Shown here: positions 21,484-32,458 of the stretch, piece after piece | How the letters are laid out: each line of letters starts with the position of its first letter | How positions within the stretch are numbered: the first letter of the stretch is position 1 | From: Hydnum rufescens UP504 | Lineage: Eukaryota; Basidiomycota; Agaricomycetes; Cantharellales; Hydnaceae | Direction: 5' to 3' | Assembly (NCBI GenBank): GCA_014904985.1 | Contig: MU128934.1 | Span: 153,055 to 217,054, forward strand | DNA: 64,000 bases | Translations under genes and position numbers: made by a program | Notes under the pieces: model-generated | The model's input: the letters and a program-made list of their open reading frames with translations, nothing else | The model's database searches: none | Told to the model about the DNA's origin: nothing

Positions 21484-22668
21484 TTAAAAATCCTTTGCCA
21501 CACCCTCATTTCCATCCTCAGCAGATTTGGGTGCCAGAGTAGCACGAACTTTCTCTACCACTTCCTCCATCTGCTCAGATGACAGAGCACCTCGTACTGA
21601 ACGAGAGCGTGGGGGCTCAGGGCAGTCTCTGGCAATGTGCCCGGGTTTGTTACAATTCCAGCACAGACCAGCAACTCTGCGAGGATTATTCTGACGACGA
21701 TTGGAGTCTACGTCCATAGGTTCATAGGTAGAGGAGGAGGGCGCAGCAGCAGCAGCAGGATGGAAAGAGGTTGGAAGAGTTTGAGGAGTAGTAGCAGGAG
21801 GGCGGAAAGGTCTAATTGTTCCTGGACGATTGTCCTGGCGAGGGTTGGTGGGAGAGAAGGAGTGCTGTTCGTTAAAGTGACGCCACAACTTATCAATGCG
21901 AGTGGCTTTGTCCTTCCATTCTTGAAGGGACATAGGGAGGGTGTCGAGGTGTATCTTCTCGACCAAGCTACGGAGCAGTCCATGCTCATAAGCATCCATC
22001 AAGGCTCCATCATTAAAACCTGTCTTCCCAGATATGGCCTCAAAGGCCGTCGTATACTCCTCAGCTGTCATCCCTCAAGTCATCTTCAAGGTACGAAGTC
22101 GCTGATGGGCATGAGCCTCTCGGTCCGCATCACCAAAGGCTGCCTCAAAGCGGGTGCAAAAGGTTTCCCAATCAGGGAAGGGAGAATCGCCATCAAGGAT
22201 AGCGCGTGTGTAGTTGGAAGCCCAATCACCAGCACTGCCTCCTTGCATGTAGGAGAGGGCATAGAGGATCTTTGTCTGATCACTGGGAAAGGAGTTGGGT
22301 CGAATAGCAATGTTAAGTTTGAGAGCATGGAGGAAGGGATCAGCCTTCTTGCGATCACCACCAAAGACCTCTGGATCAGCTGCCTTTGGGGGACGTGCAG
22401 AGATAGAAGGAGTAGTGGCAGGAGCAGGAGGAACTCCAATGACAGGAGCAGGGAGGTTCTCGACAACAGCCTTGGTAATCGCCTCGACTTCAGCCATCAG
22501 AGTTTCACGAGAAGAGGTATCCGTCTGAAGGCGAGTCACTAGGTTCTGGAGTACAAGGTTCTGTTGCTCCAACTGCTTGTACCGTCGTTGTTGTGCCTCC
22601 ATCATTTGACGAAGACCTTCTCCAGCAGTGCCGAAGACGGTGAAGGCATCAGCGGGGATTTCGTCCAT
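21484..22668 (-). pseudogene. Tf1/sushi-type Ty3/gypsy gag, one in-frame stop
   Basis: Capsid/nucleocapsid polyprotein of a chromovirus. ATG at 22668 starts MDEIPADAFTVFGTAG; a coiled segment follows (KQLEQQNLVLQNLVTRL), then the retrotransposon gag core (PEVFGGDRKKADPFLHAL, GGSAGDWASNYTRAIL, FEAAFGDADREAHAHQRL), then a CCHC zinc knuckle CWNCNKPGHIARDC near 21650. A single TGA (22072-22074) splits two otherwise intact halves in the same frame. No protease or polymerase follows to the left, so only the 5' part of the element survives. Confidence 0.88.
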
Positions 22669-22733
22669 GAGGAGAGGAGGTAGAAGGGATAAGGAAGATG
22701 TTTGTGGGGTCAAAGAGATGAGTTTTGATCTTC

Positions 22734-22990
22734 TGTCAGGGCGACACTGCCGTCGAAGCCACAAACAGAAAGAGGAAAGAGATTAATTAACCACACGCTA
22801 TCGCAGTGGGAATCCTGAGTATACACCACACAACAAGGGACACACAAGTCTCGCACCTATCGCAGTGGGAATCCTGAGAGATCAAAACTGGTGATCCCCC
22901 AACTGCGAAGGGCTATAAATACTATTTCCTGCACACAGCCTCCAACCTTCCAGAGCCTTCCGCCGTCTTCCATAACCTTCCGGATCCTCC
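22734..22990 (-). mobile_element. Probable LTR fragment upstream of gag
   Basis: On the minus strand the sequence GTGTCGCCCTGACA ends at 22734, 65 bp before the gag ATG. It matches the end of the LTR at 54590 (GTGGCCCTGACA), the usual terminus of this chromovirus group. The far boundary is not resolved. Inside, a 22-bp direct repeat occurs at 22798-22819 and 22857-22878. Confidence 0.5.
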
Positions 22991-23126
22991 TAGAATGCCG
23001 GCTCCACAGCCCATCAGTCAGCCTCCACAGCCACCATCACTAAGCCTCACTAAGCTGACGCAGCCGTGTTACGAATCCTGTGCGCACCTCCACATGGCTA
23101 TGCCCCAACTTCCATATGTATCCCCC

Positions 23127-23504
23127 TTAGCGTATGTACTTCCAAGGCAGTATACACCGGGGTACTCCAAAGGTGTCCAAAGTGTCAAATGACCGTAATG
23201 ACGTGGATGGAGTACGGATTGGGACAGGTGATGTGGATGCAGGGACTGGGGGTAGAGGAGGAGGAGGGGGAGTCTGGATTGGCAACTCCATGGACTCACG
23301 TGGGGAGCGAGGGAATGACAGGTGCTGACAAGGGCGCCAATGCTGCCACTGGTTGGCTACCCAGCCCATAGCCCGCTGGCCGAGGCCTGATAGAACAAGG
23401 GCAATAATAATAAGAGAAATGCCAATAATGGCAAGGATGACAATAACCCCTGTAGTGAATGGAGGGATAGAGGAGACAAGAGCATTTGAGGAAGTAGGCG
23501 CCAT
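23127..23504 (-). CDS. Small single-pass membrane protein frame, unknown
   Basis: ATG at 23504; 125 residues. A hydrophobic segment TTGVIVILAIIGISLIIIAL (residues about 17-36) follows a short polar N-terminus, and the C-terminal half is Pro-rich (PPPPPLPPVP). Type-III-like topology is plausible. It lies upstream of the gag and shows no homology I recognise. It may be a chance or element-borne frame. Confidence 0.35.
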   Translation of the reverse strand: MAPTSSNALVSSIPPFTTGVIVILAIIGISLIIIALVLSGLGQRAMGWVANQWQHWRPCQHLSFPRSPRESMELPIQTPPPPPLPPVPASTSPVPIRTPSTSLRSFDTLDTFGVPRCILPWKYIR

Positions 23505-23763
23505 ATGATAGAGTCGATGAAGAATAATACTCTGACGGGTAAGTCCTTAGGCGGAAGCAAATGTCAATTTGATCCTGACACTCAAGGTGCATTCCATGTG
23601 GGAAGGAAGTGAGAAAAAAACATGTCTGGAATTGGGCATCAAGAAAGTTGATTGGTAATATCCGAAACCATTACATTTTCAGAGTACAAACCGCACAAGA
23701 AAATCAATAAATGGTAGTGTGGGGTATGGTTTTTGAATGAATAATACCAGGAACTGTTTCCTC

Positions 23764-24774
23764 TCATGGATCTTTCAAGAAAAAGGGTTCAGGTAAATCC
23801 ATCTTGAGTGTCAATCTCCAACATTTATGGAGAGTGAATCCAAGTGTCTCCTGAAGCTCCAAACGGTTCTTTCCCTGTTTCAATCCATCAGTTTCTGCCC
23901 ACCTCACAATCTGGCAGATGATGGTGTTGACTTGGCTGGTGTTTGGCCAGATTGGAGCAATGAATGCCTGCTTGAATCCAGTGCACGCATGGATACGGAG
24001 AAAGATTTCCAGCTGCTTGAGGTCAATAGGAATGTCATGGATTTGTTCTATCCTGTTCATGAGCCATACAGTTGTGAATTCAATCATTTGCATATCCCAT
24101 TTTCAGGCAGGAAAATTGGCAGGAGGATATTGAGTGATGGCTTCAGGTAGATGAGGAGGATGTTGGACATAATCAAGAAACTCCATTTTAAAGTCCTCTG
24201 GAGTCTTTATAGGTGGAGGGCCACAAGCAAGGAGAGCATTGCATTCCAGCTTGCTACCAGTGCATGCATAAACCTCGTCAACATACAACAGGTCCACTGG
24301 GGCAACATATGGGTGTGCTACTGCATTGGCTGTGGATATCTTCAGATTCTTGAACCTGTTCTTGTTCATCTCCTGTGAGAAGTTGGCAAGAACACTGTCC
24401 CTCTGCGATTCACTCTTGAAATACAAGGAGCAAAGGTAGGGCTGACCCATGATGTGTTTTTGTCTCATACAGTGGATCCCAAGGACTCCTCGATGGGTAA
24501 ACTCCGTCATGAGGCCATTCGCAATATCTTTGATGTTGCTCTGGCCCACTGTCAGTGGCCCCCACTCAATGTAGAACCATTGACCCAATGGAACCCATTC
24601 AAATGGCTTGGCAGATGATGATGGGTGCTCTACTGGGGGAGCTGTAGAGTTTGATGCTTTCACAGGGAAGGGTGGCATAATCAATGTCCCCACAGTGGAT
24701 GGGACTGGTAGAGTGGACTTCTTAAAGTTCAGGGAAGTTTGCACCCCCTCTTCCTGTAATGAGGGTGTATTCAA
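23764..24774 (-). pseudogene. Uncharacterised coding region, one TGA stop
   Basis: Two consecutive minus frames (24774..24103 and 24093..23764) in the same phase region, separated by a single TGA. Content: Pro-rich start, then FEWVPLGQWFYIEWGPL, HRGVLGIHCMRQKHIMGQPY, VAPVDLLYVDEVYACTGSKL, and a C-terminal FLRIHACTGFKQAFIAPIWP. Globular composition suggests a once-functional protein; the family is not recognised. Probably the 3' part of the same unit as 25605-27512. Confidence 0.4.
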
Positions 24775-24874
24775 GGGTGATGTACCATGGGAGTCCCTTG
24801 AGCCATTCTTAAATGCATATGACCTATAGAGCTGTTAATACCTCGCTCTAACTCTATAGGGATCATGATAACCC

Positions 24875-25605
24875 TCACCATTTTGATTTCATAGACATAG
24901 AAGTCACTTCAGAGGCTTCTCCAGTAGTTAATTCCCTTGGACTAGATGTTCTAGGCTCCTGGTAAGCTCGTGGGTTCAAGGATCCAAGTTCTGATCGGCA
25001 ATAGGAGCCATTGTGCCTTGGGCCAGTTGGTGGAATAGACTGAGGGTTCGAAGGGTCTGGAAGTGCCCTGGGACCAGTTGGTATTGGCTTGCCAGGTTGC
25101 AGGCTTGGAGCTGAAGAAGTAACAGAGGGATGTGGAGCACCATGCTGGGAAGAACGGAGCTCAGAAGAATTGTGGGGAACCCTGGGACGATGAGAGTGAT
25201 GGGAAGGGGAGAATGGGCATGGGTGTGAGAATGAGAATGGGGATGGGAACAGGAACAGGAACAGGAATGGGCACATGGATGGAAATGAGAATGAGAATGA
25301 GAATGGGAATGGGAATAGGAATGGGAATGAGAATAAGGATCAAGGGAATCATGGGGGAGAGAATGAGAATGAGAAAAATAGTGTGAGGAAGGTAAAGAGC
25401 CATATGATTGATTGGGACCAGGAGAAAAGTGTGTGAGGTCATGATTATGGCCGTGGGGTGCCCATTCACAATCACAGATCTGGAGAGGACGGGTGGGAGG
25501 GGGAGAACAAGCAGGTGCAGGGGTTGGGTGCTGTATCTGCACCTGAGTCCTGGAGCCAGGGAGCAATGCATTCATTTCCTGGGCATCTCCTGCTGGGGTC
25601 TTCAC
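24875..25605 (-). repeat. Low-complexity Ser/His coding-like tract
   Basis: On plus, GGAATG / GAGAAT / GGGATG hexamers at about 25195-25375 yield Ser-His-Ser-His on the minus strand. The frame stays open for about 200 residues mainly because of this composition. It may be a linker of the surrounding unknown protein. Confidence 0.45.
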
Positions 25606-26581
25606 TAGCCTGACCTGAGCTTCACCTCTGCAATCTCTGCAGTTTGCCGGCGTAATCTCTTTTCATGCTTCTGATTGTTCAATTCAACATTGTCCGGGTT
25701 TATGAAATGTTGCCACAAATAGACTACTCCAGGACTTGCAGGTGGCTTGCCATCTCTTGACCTCACCCCATTCTTTCTGCCATGCTCAGCATTGATCCTC
25801 CAAATAATCTCAGCTTTGGCTTCCCAATCACCTTTCTGTGCCTTGGAAAGCAGCTGGGTGGCTTCGTTGATTGCCTCAGCTTCTACTCGTTTCTGCTTTT
25901 GTCTCTCTCCTATCTTGGCCGCCCTAGTGGACTTGACCACAGCATCCTGGGAGTTGAATCATATGATGATATGTCAGAGTTGTCATTGTAAGGTAGGCCC
26001 TCAGAGGACTGATCCCAGAATTTGGCATATAGATCCTCTGCATCATTCACCAAATCATTGATTGGTACAGAAGGAATGTGTGTGGAAGGATTGCTATCTT
26101 CAAGGGATAACCAATCAATTTGAGAAGTGATTTCCACTTCAGTTGCACTTGGAGGAAATGGACCACTTCCCAGGATATGTTGGATTGTTGCAATCATTCT
26201 CAGGTCCAGCTTCACTGATGTGGGGTCAGGAAAGAGTTCATGGAGGAGGCATTGTTCCAAAGGCTCATGACTTCCTGGAAGTCTATTTCCAGGATATCTG
26301 CTGGGGGGTCGAGCTTGCCAGGGTTCAGGATGCAGGATATGTGCCAGACAGTGTTCAACACGGACAATATGCCAACTAGTAGGGAGGACTCTGCCTTCTG
26401 GAGCAGCCACCTGCACCCCTTCTGGCAACTCTTTGATGCTCCTAACCCCTGACTGCATTGGACCTTCGACTACACCAAAGGTTGGGACCCCATCCTCCAG
26501 TAATTCCTCTAACCACTGCAAATCAGCCTGCAACACTGGATATGTGAAAATGGTGCCAATAAGGGTTTCATCCATGCCCAT
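25605..26581 (-). pseudogene. Uncharacterised coding region, middle part
   Basis: Overlapping minus frames 26581..25910 (LQADLQWLEELLEDGVPTF, SVKLDLRMIATIQHILG, acidic tail) and 25940..25605 (basic, KIGERQKQKRVEAEAINEA, DWEAKAEIIWRINAEHGRK, SPGVVYLWQHFINPDN). The junction needs an intron or shift near 25920. No domain recognised. Confidence 0.4.
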
Positions 26582-26671
26582 TTTGGGGGGTGATGCTCCA
26601 AATGTACAGGTGATTTGCCAGACACATTGGCAAGCCAGTAAATGGGTGTAGCCTCCAAATTCATATGTGCA

Positions 26672-27512
26672 TCAGAGATTATCATAAACAGCTTGTGTGT
26701 GATGCACAGACGAAGAATGGGGAGTATCAAGGGAAGCACTGGATGGGGGTAGATGAGGCACAAAGTCTTTGCCAATGGGGATACCAAGTGACTCAGCAAC
26801 TAATTTCCAATCCATGTACAGAGCTCTGTTTTTCTCCAGGAAATATGTAACATTCTTGCAGTAAGGTGACAATAGGAGGTAGCCACTAGAAGTTTTGAGT
26901 GCAAGCTCTGTTGAAAAGGGCTTGGGATCACTGGGCAGTTGTTGGATGTAAGGTCGGTATGGAGCAGATTTATTGTAAGTCGTGGGGATGTGGGTGAAGT
27001 CCTGGGGCATCATGCCAGGAGGTTCTTTAAGTATGGTGTCTTCAGGGCCATACTGTGCCAGCATGTACATATCATTGGTAGTCCTCCCATGTTCCCAATG
27101 ACCAAAGAACTGGAATGGACAGCGACTGTTTGTATATGCTAATGACCATTCATATCTATCAAAACTATGCACCTGATTCCCTTGACCTGGAACAGAAATC
27201 AGCATGAATGCAGAGCAGTGAGATGCAAAAATCAGTATACACATGCATATTCTGAATCACATGCCTCGAGAGCTCATCCTTGTGGAGGGAGGCCCAGTCT
27301 ACCAGTCCAGTCGGTGATGGAGATGGCATAAGAACACCATTTTCATCCCATGTCATGGCTTGACCTTCTCCAGCAAGGCAACAAAATGACCCTATGGCGC
27401 AGTCACCCTGACTGCCCTCAAGCTGGCTGCCAAACCCCTGAAATGTCTCAGGATGATCCACTCCACCAGGGGAATCACACAGTGCACCATTGGACTGGCC
27501 AGTAGTCACCAT
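26672..27512 (-). pseudogene. Uncharacterised coding region, N-terminal part, with an intron
   Basis: ATG at 27512. Exon 27512..27243 (FETFQGF-like, GSFCCLAGEGQAMTWDENG, DWASLHKDELSRHVIQNM) and exon 27186..26672 (VHSFDRYEWSLAYTNSRC, FFGHWEHGRTTNDMYMLAQY, YCKNVTYFLEKNRALYMDW) are joined by a good 56-nt GT-AG intron, 27242..27187. That real-looking intron argues for a once-expressed gene. The next exon to the left (about 26670-26509, AHMNLEATPIYWLANVSG) is in another frame. Function unknown; likely an expanded or transposon-linked mushroom family. Confidence 0.45.
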
Positions 27513-27767
27513 TGAAACAGTGGGATTGGAGTATTTTCAGCAGACCCCAAGAACCCTTTCTACATGTTGATCAAAAGCTCTAACAATGAGTTTAGATCTC
27601 ACTGGTACTGTCTTTGTCAATTGTTGGTTGCACAGGCCCCAACTACCTTCATAATTGAAATCTAACCAACCGTTAAGTGTCTTTCTTTTTCAAAATGTTT
27701 ATCTGTGTCCTAACAATTAGACCTACAGCACCAAACCTTGTTCCTTCGATACTTCCACTAAATTTTC

Positions 27768-28277
27768 ATGGTCACTATCACAAACCAACTGCCACAAGGC
27801 CTTTGGTGGTATTGCTGGATGGGCAGATCTGGTGGGAAACATAAAGAAGCTGAGTCTGATGTGTTAGATGAAGCTAGGCTGTGCAACAATCTGCATTTGT
27901 ACAAATGTGCCCAAACAGAGGGAGGTAGTGACTTCATGGACACTTCTCCTACCTCCCCAACCTGCATTGCCTGGCTGAGTCATGCTGCCACCCCTCTACT
28001 GGTGGATGATGGAATGGATGGAATGGACATCGATGAACTGCCAATGCCCGGAACTAGGGACACTGACGAGGCTCATGAAGACACTGCGGACAAGCTTCCT
28101 GCCTCACCAACCTATGCCCCCAACCCTCCACCTGCGGATGATGGAATGCACATCAATGAACCCCCGGTATCTGGATCTGGGGATGTGGGCAAGGCTCACG
28201 ACACTGTGGTGATTCCAAATTATTTCTGTCCCCCATGTCCACATATTATTGAGGACTGGGTATTCTTTGAGTGCTAG
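27768..28277 (+). CDS. Hypothetical protein with an internal duplication
   Basis: ATG at 27768, 169 residues. It contains two related acidic Pro-rich blocks: PTSPTCIAW-LLVDDGMDGMDIDELP and PASPTYAPN-PPADDGMHINEPP, each followed by G-T/S-G-D-DEAH/KAHD. No domain recognised; surrounded by element debris; may be a chance frame. Confidence 0.3.
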   Translation: MVTITNQLPQGLWWYCWMGRSGGKHKEAESDVLDEARLCNNLHLYKCAQTEGGSDFMDTSPTSPTCIAWLSHAATPLLVDDGMDGMDIDELPMPGTRDTDEAHEDTADKLPASPTYAPNPPPADDGMHINEPPVSGSGDVGKAHDTVVIPNYFCPPCPHIIEDWVFFEC

Positions 28278-28390
28278 GATACCCATGTATAACTCTAGTG
28301 GTTTAATACATTTCAGTTTAGGCTATTGCATGGGGTCCTGCAGGGGATTTTTTGACCTCCCCCACAGGTTCAAAAACCACTGAGTAGAAT

Positions 28391-28439
28391 CCTGTGACCT
28401 GTGACTGAACCTGTGGTAGGTTCAGTCACAGGTCACAGG
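28391..28439. repeat. Perfect 22-bp-arm hairpin
   Basis: Left arm 28391-28412, 5-nt spacer GTGGT, right arm 28418-28439, all pairs matching (core GTGACTGAACCT / AGGTTCAGTCAC). Confidence 0.9.
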
Positions 28440-28618
28440 GGCGCTCATGAACTGAACCCCAGGCATGGTGTCATGCATCACAGACCCTGGCAAACTATGA
28501 AAAGGCTCCTTTTGAAATAGCCAAGTTGAGCCAAGTCTTTTGTTGAAAGGACTTGATCTGTATTCAGCCTAATTCATGGTATAAAATATACAAGTTGTTG
28601 GCTCGAGTCGAGTCAACC

Positions 28619-29133
28619 TGTTAATTCAGTAGTATCCGAATTGAGCTTAAGATGACGAGGCAATCCCAGTGGGGGTTCTGGACTGGGTTTATGGTTGTGG
28701 CTGTCACTGGTTAGGATACAAGTTGTCCCACGAGTCGGGTCGATGAAGGGTTCAAGAGTTGGGCTGAGTCAGGGAACCATATCCTTGGGGTAAACCATGA
28801 TGTAGTTTACGAGTCTGAGTAGTAGTATACCACTCAGTGCAGAGGCCGTAGTGTACTGTTTCAGTACACTGTGGACAGCAGCCTGAATGAGGAGCAAAAA
28901 AGATACATTTCAGGTCTTTCTGTGGCTAGCTATGCGAGTCCATTACATAAATATAGACAAATCTAGCTATAACCGGGGCAGCACCAAACTCCAGTGGAGA
29001 AGCTTTCCACTGGGTTGGTTTGAGAAGGAGAAAAGAGAAGAAAGAGTCAAGTAGGAACAAAGAGGTACATTGTATGTACATAAGTAGAATGGTAGTAAGG
29101 CCGGGTGCCTGCCAGACTCATACACCACTAACA
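28619..29133 (-). repeat. 3' LTR of the gypsy element
   Basis: TG...CA ends; adjacent internal sequence on the minus strand is ACTGGGGGGCAT, a polypurine tract priming plus-strand synthesis, ending at 29134. Confidence 0.93.
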
Positions 29134-30870
29134 ATGCCCCCCAGTCTGGCGGGATGATGGTTTTATCATCGGGAGGAATATCCCTGTCAATTGTTCAAGT
29201 ACGAGTCTTCATCGCTATCATATGAGTTTTGATGTTGGTCCCTGCGTACTTCTGAGCATATGGCCCATCTTTGGGCTCCACTAGATCCTGCACATGCCAT
29301 TTCTAGTTCTGCTCTGTCATGGGGGTGGAGTCAGTCTGGTCTAGGGGTGAACAAGCCTAGTTGGATTATGGGTGCTTCTTGCCAGGAGCCGTCCGCGGCA
29401 TTTACAAAGGGTATGTGGCCCACTATTTGGGGGCAGGGGGGTGGGAGGGTTTGGTGTACCAGTGCAGGGTCCATCTGGCTGGGTCTGGCTGGATGGTACC
29501 TGTCTATGGCTCATGATGGTGGATCTTGTCGATTTTTGATCTCCTCATATGGTGATTCGCGAGGGTAGGCCCAGCCATCTGGTGAGCATGGCTGTCTGGT
29601 CATGCCAGATCTTCATGAGACTTCCTCAGGTCAGTAGGAGGTCTCCTCCCTGGGTCGCCAGTGTCTGTTGTCCTCCAGTATCCCCAGAACACAGTTGGAT
29701 CCTGTGCAGGGGTCCCTTTGTCGGTCTCATGGTGTTGTATGCAGTATGTAAGTGGGACAAGTTGATGCCGGTTCGGAATACATGACCATGGTCGGAACTG
29801 GCAATGTGGGCAGTTGGTTCCACCAGTCATCTGTGTCCATGCCACTCCTTGAAGTGCCTTCAGTGGTCTCCGTGGTAGGGACCTCATCCCCCCAAGTTGG
29901 TGAGGATATGGGTACATTGAATTGCAAGATGCTGGGTTCTGTGGTGTCCTCATTCGGGGGTGGTCCAGCATTTACAACTCATCATTCGGTGGCTGTCATG
30001 AAGGTTCCATCCAGTCAGTAGTATGTGGCCGAGTACAGGTGCTTGGTTGTGTTATCCAGCATGTTGAAGTTGTTGGGGTGGGGAGGGGGACCTGGGAATA
30101 TGTCTTCCCATTTGTAAGTCTCCCGATCATTCTCCCCTGGGAATGGGGAGGTGTCTCCTTTGAAGGGGTCACAGAGGATGAGTGGTTCCTGTAATCTGGC
30201 TTCGTCACTTGTGAAATAACCATTTTGCAGTAGTACAAGTTCGGATTCTGGTAGAGCTTCCATCATGTGAATGGTATGGCTGGAATCTGCAAACGCACAA
30301 AGCCTGTAGGCATGTAACTGTTTCCAAAGCAAGGAGTCCATGGTCTCATCGGCCAGTTTGTCCCATACGAAACCAACTGGTGCGCTCAAATACCATGGGA
30401 CTGTAGCCATGTCCTCTGGGCTTTCGTATGGTGGATGGGAGCTGGTGAATAATTGGTGGGTGATGATGTAATTAGAGTAAGCCAATAGTACTGTGATCAC
30501 TCATGTGATCTGGAGGTATCTAGCATGAAGTGCATCACTACAATACCAAGGCTTGAATAGATTTTCGAACTTGGGGTGATCTGGAGCATCGATCCTATAG
30601 CGGATGTCCCTGATGAAAGTGGGAATCAGGAATTTGGAGTTTCATTTGTTTTCCTCTGCTCGGCTCCAGGCATAATCCCAGGAGGACCATAGAGCCTCTA
30701 GACATTCCTTTTTGACGATGGATTGTTTGTTTTCATCCTGTACTTCACAGATCGGCTGTAGAAAGGTGGGCATAAATGCTGCAAGTAGGCTAAGGGGCTG
30801 CGCAGAGGTGACTAGTTCGAAAGAAGGCCATTGACCAAGGATGTCCAACATGCTCATATGTCCGGTTCGG
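29134..30870 (-). other. Extra 3' region of the gypsy element, unknown frames
   Basis: Between the chromodomain and the 3' LTR lies 1.7 kb instead of the usual short UTR. Minus frames 30857..30642 (MSMLDILGQWPSFELV) and 30500..30015 (HPPYESPEDMATVPWYLS, FVWDKLADETMDSLLWK, TYKWEDIFPGPPPHPN) look protein-like and could be one decayed accessory gene. No envelope-like signal or transmembrane helix is obvious. Confidence 0.5.
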
Positions 30871-30875
30871 GTAAG

Positions 30876-31286
30876 TCATGCAATCGGTGGCGTCAGGATG
30901 GCATGGTACATTTCGTAGAAGGTGTAGCCATATCGTGGCTCTCCTGTATAGCATGCTGGGCTGCTGTTTTGGAAGTTGGTGCAGGACCTCATGTGCAGTT
31001 TGGAGAACAATGTGGGGCCCTCAAACCCGGCTATCACCGTAAGTAGGGCCAATGGGATCTCAGGGTCTGGGGCAATACTGGTGGCCATATGGTCCTTAAA
31101 TTTCTTCCCAACCTCCAGGGTGTTATGTAGGTCACAGCTCAACTGCCATGAATCGTGCTCTGGCCCATAGCCAAGCCAACGAACCAGATATTCTACAATC
31201 CTTTTTTTCTTGTTGTACCTAGAGTCCATAATCCTTTCTACTTTGTACTCTTCGGAGGCTTTTAAATCATCCCAAGGATTTGGCAT
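30876..31286 (-). pseudogene. Chromodomain at the integrase C-terminus
   Basis: YKVERIMDSRYNKKKRIVEY followed by LVRWLGYGPEHDSWQ: the aromatic and acidic residues of a chromodomain are present. It targets integration to methylated-histone chromatin in chromoviruses. Confidence 0.88.
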
Positions 31287-32458
31287 CCTGGGTCAGTCTT
31301 TATCTTGAGATTGTCGGTATAGGCTGAGGTGTTCTAGGTTGATGACATTATGCATCAGCATTGAGTCTGGGAGTCGTATCCTGTAGGTGGTGGGACTGAG
31401 GACTTTGGTGATTTCAAATGGGCCAATTCTTTGTTGCATAAGCTTGCGTCCAGTACCCTTGACGATCCATGAGTTCCAATGAATGGGGGTTTAGTAATAC
31501 CTCATTGCCCACTTTATAAAGGATGGCTCTTCATTTTTTATTGTATTGATATGCTTGAGAGTCAGCAGCTTGGATAATGGTGTCACAGGCCAGGTCCCTT
31601 CAGACCTGAAGGGCCTTTATGCATGTGTCTGCCAACGGGCTGTCCATGGGTATTGATCCTGCTGATTCCTGCAGCAAACATAGGGGAGTTCAGGGCATAT
31701 ACCCCAACAATAAGGAGGCAGGTGACATCTGTGTGGCCAAGTGCATGGCCCTGTTGTAAGCAGATGCTAATACATCCAGCCAGTTGGCCCAATCGGAGTG
31801 GTCTGCATTTACATAGCACCATATCATGGTCTCAAGGTGTTGGTTCATCACTTCGGTTTGGCCATCAGTCTGAGGGTGGTGCGAGGTGGACATCGCTAGT
31901 TGTGTGTTGAAGTAATCCACTAGAGAATGCCAGAAGTTGCTTATAAAGTGTGAATTGTGGTCACTCACAATCCGTGATGGTAGGCCAAAATGCTTGTATA
32001 CTTCTTTATGTAGTAATGCAGCCGTTCTATCTGCAGTTACATGGGTGGTGGTGGGGACAAAGATGCCATACTTCGTGAGCTTGTCCACAATGACTAATAT
32101 CACATTGTATTCTCCTGACTTGGGCAGCCCCATTATGAAGTCCATGCTGATGACTTCGAACAGTAACATGGGCACGTCGATTGGTCAGGAGGTAGCCCTT
32201 GGGTCCCAATTGGTCATGTTTAGTCTTCTGGCAAATGTCACAAGTTTTGCAGTAACATAGGACATCCTTTCACATGGACTTCCAGTAGAATCCTTGGCAA
32301 AGTATTTCCAATGTTTTTCCCCACCAGCCATGAGCGGACTTGTGGGGGGTGTCATGGGCTTCCTTGACAAGGGTGAGTTGCTCCTTTGAGGGTACGCATA
32401 ACCTGGATTGGCCATCCGAGTCCTTAAAAAGTAGGAGTCCGTTATCACCCCTGGTGAA
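31287..32458 (-). pseudogene. Gypsy integrase, broken
   Basis: HHCC zinc region in a shifted frame (H-DTPHKSAHGWW then CYCKTCDICQ) around 32220-32400. The catalytic core 32175..31690 shows the DDE residues: VISMDFIMGLP, RIVSDHNSHF (usual SDRGSHF), and HPQTDGQTEVMNQ. A TGA at 32185 and frame changes separate the parts. Confidence 0.85.

Noticed and set aside
24976..25605. A Ser-His-rich metal-binding-like protein
   Set aside because: The His/Ser run is the antisense reading of a simple hexamer repeat; only low-complexity sequence supports it.
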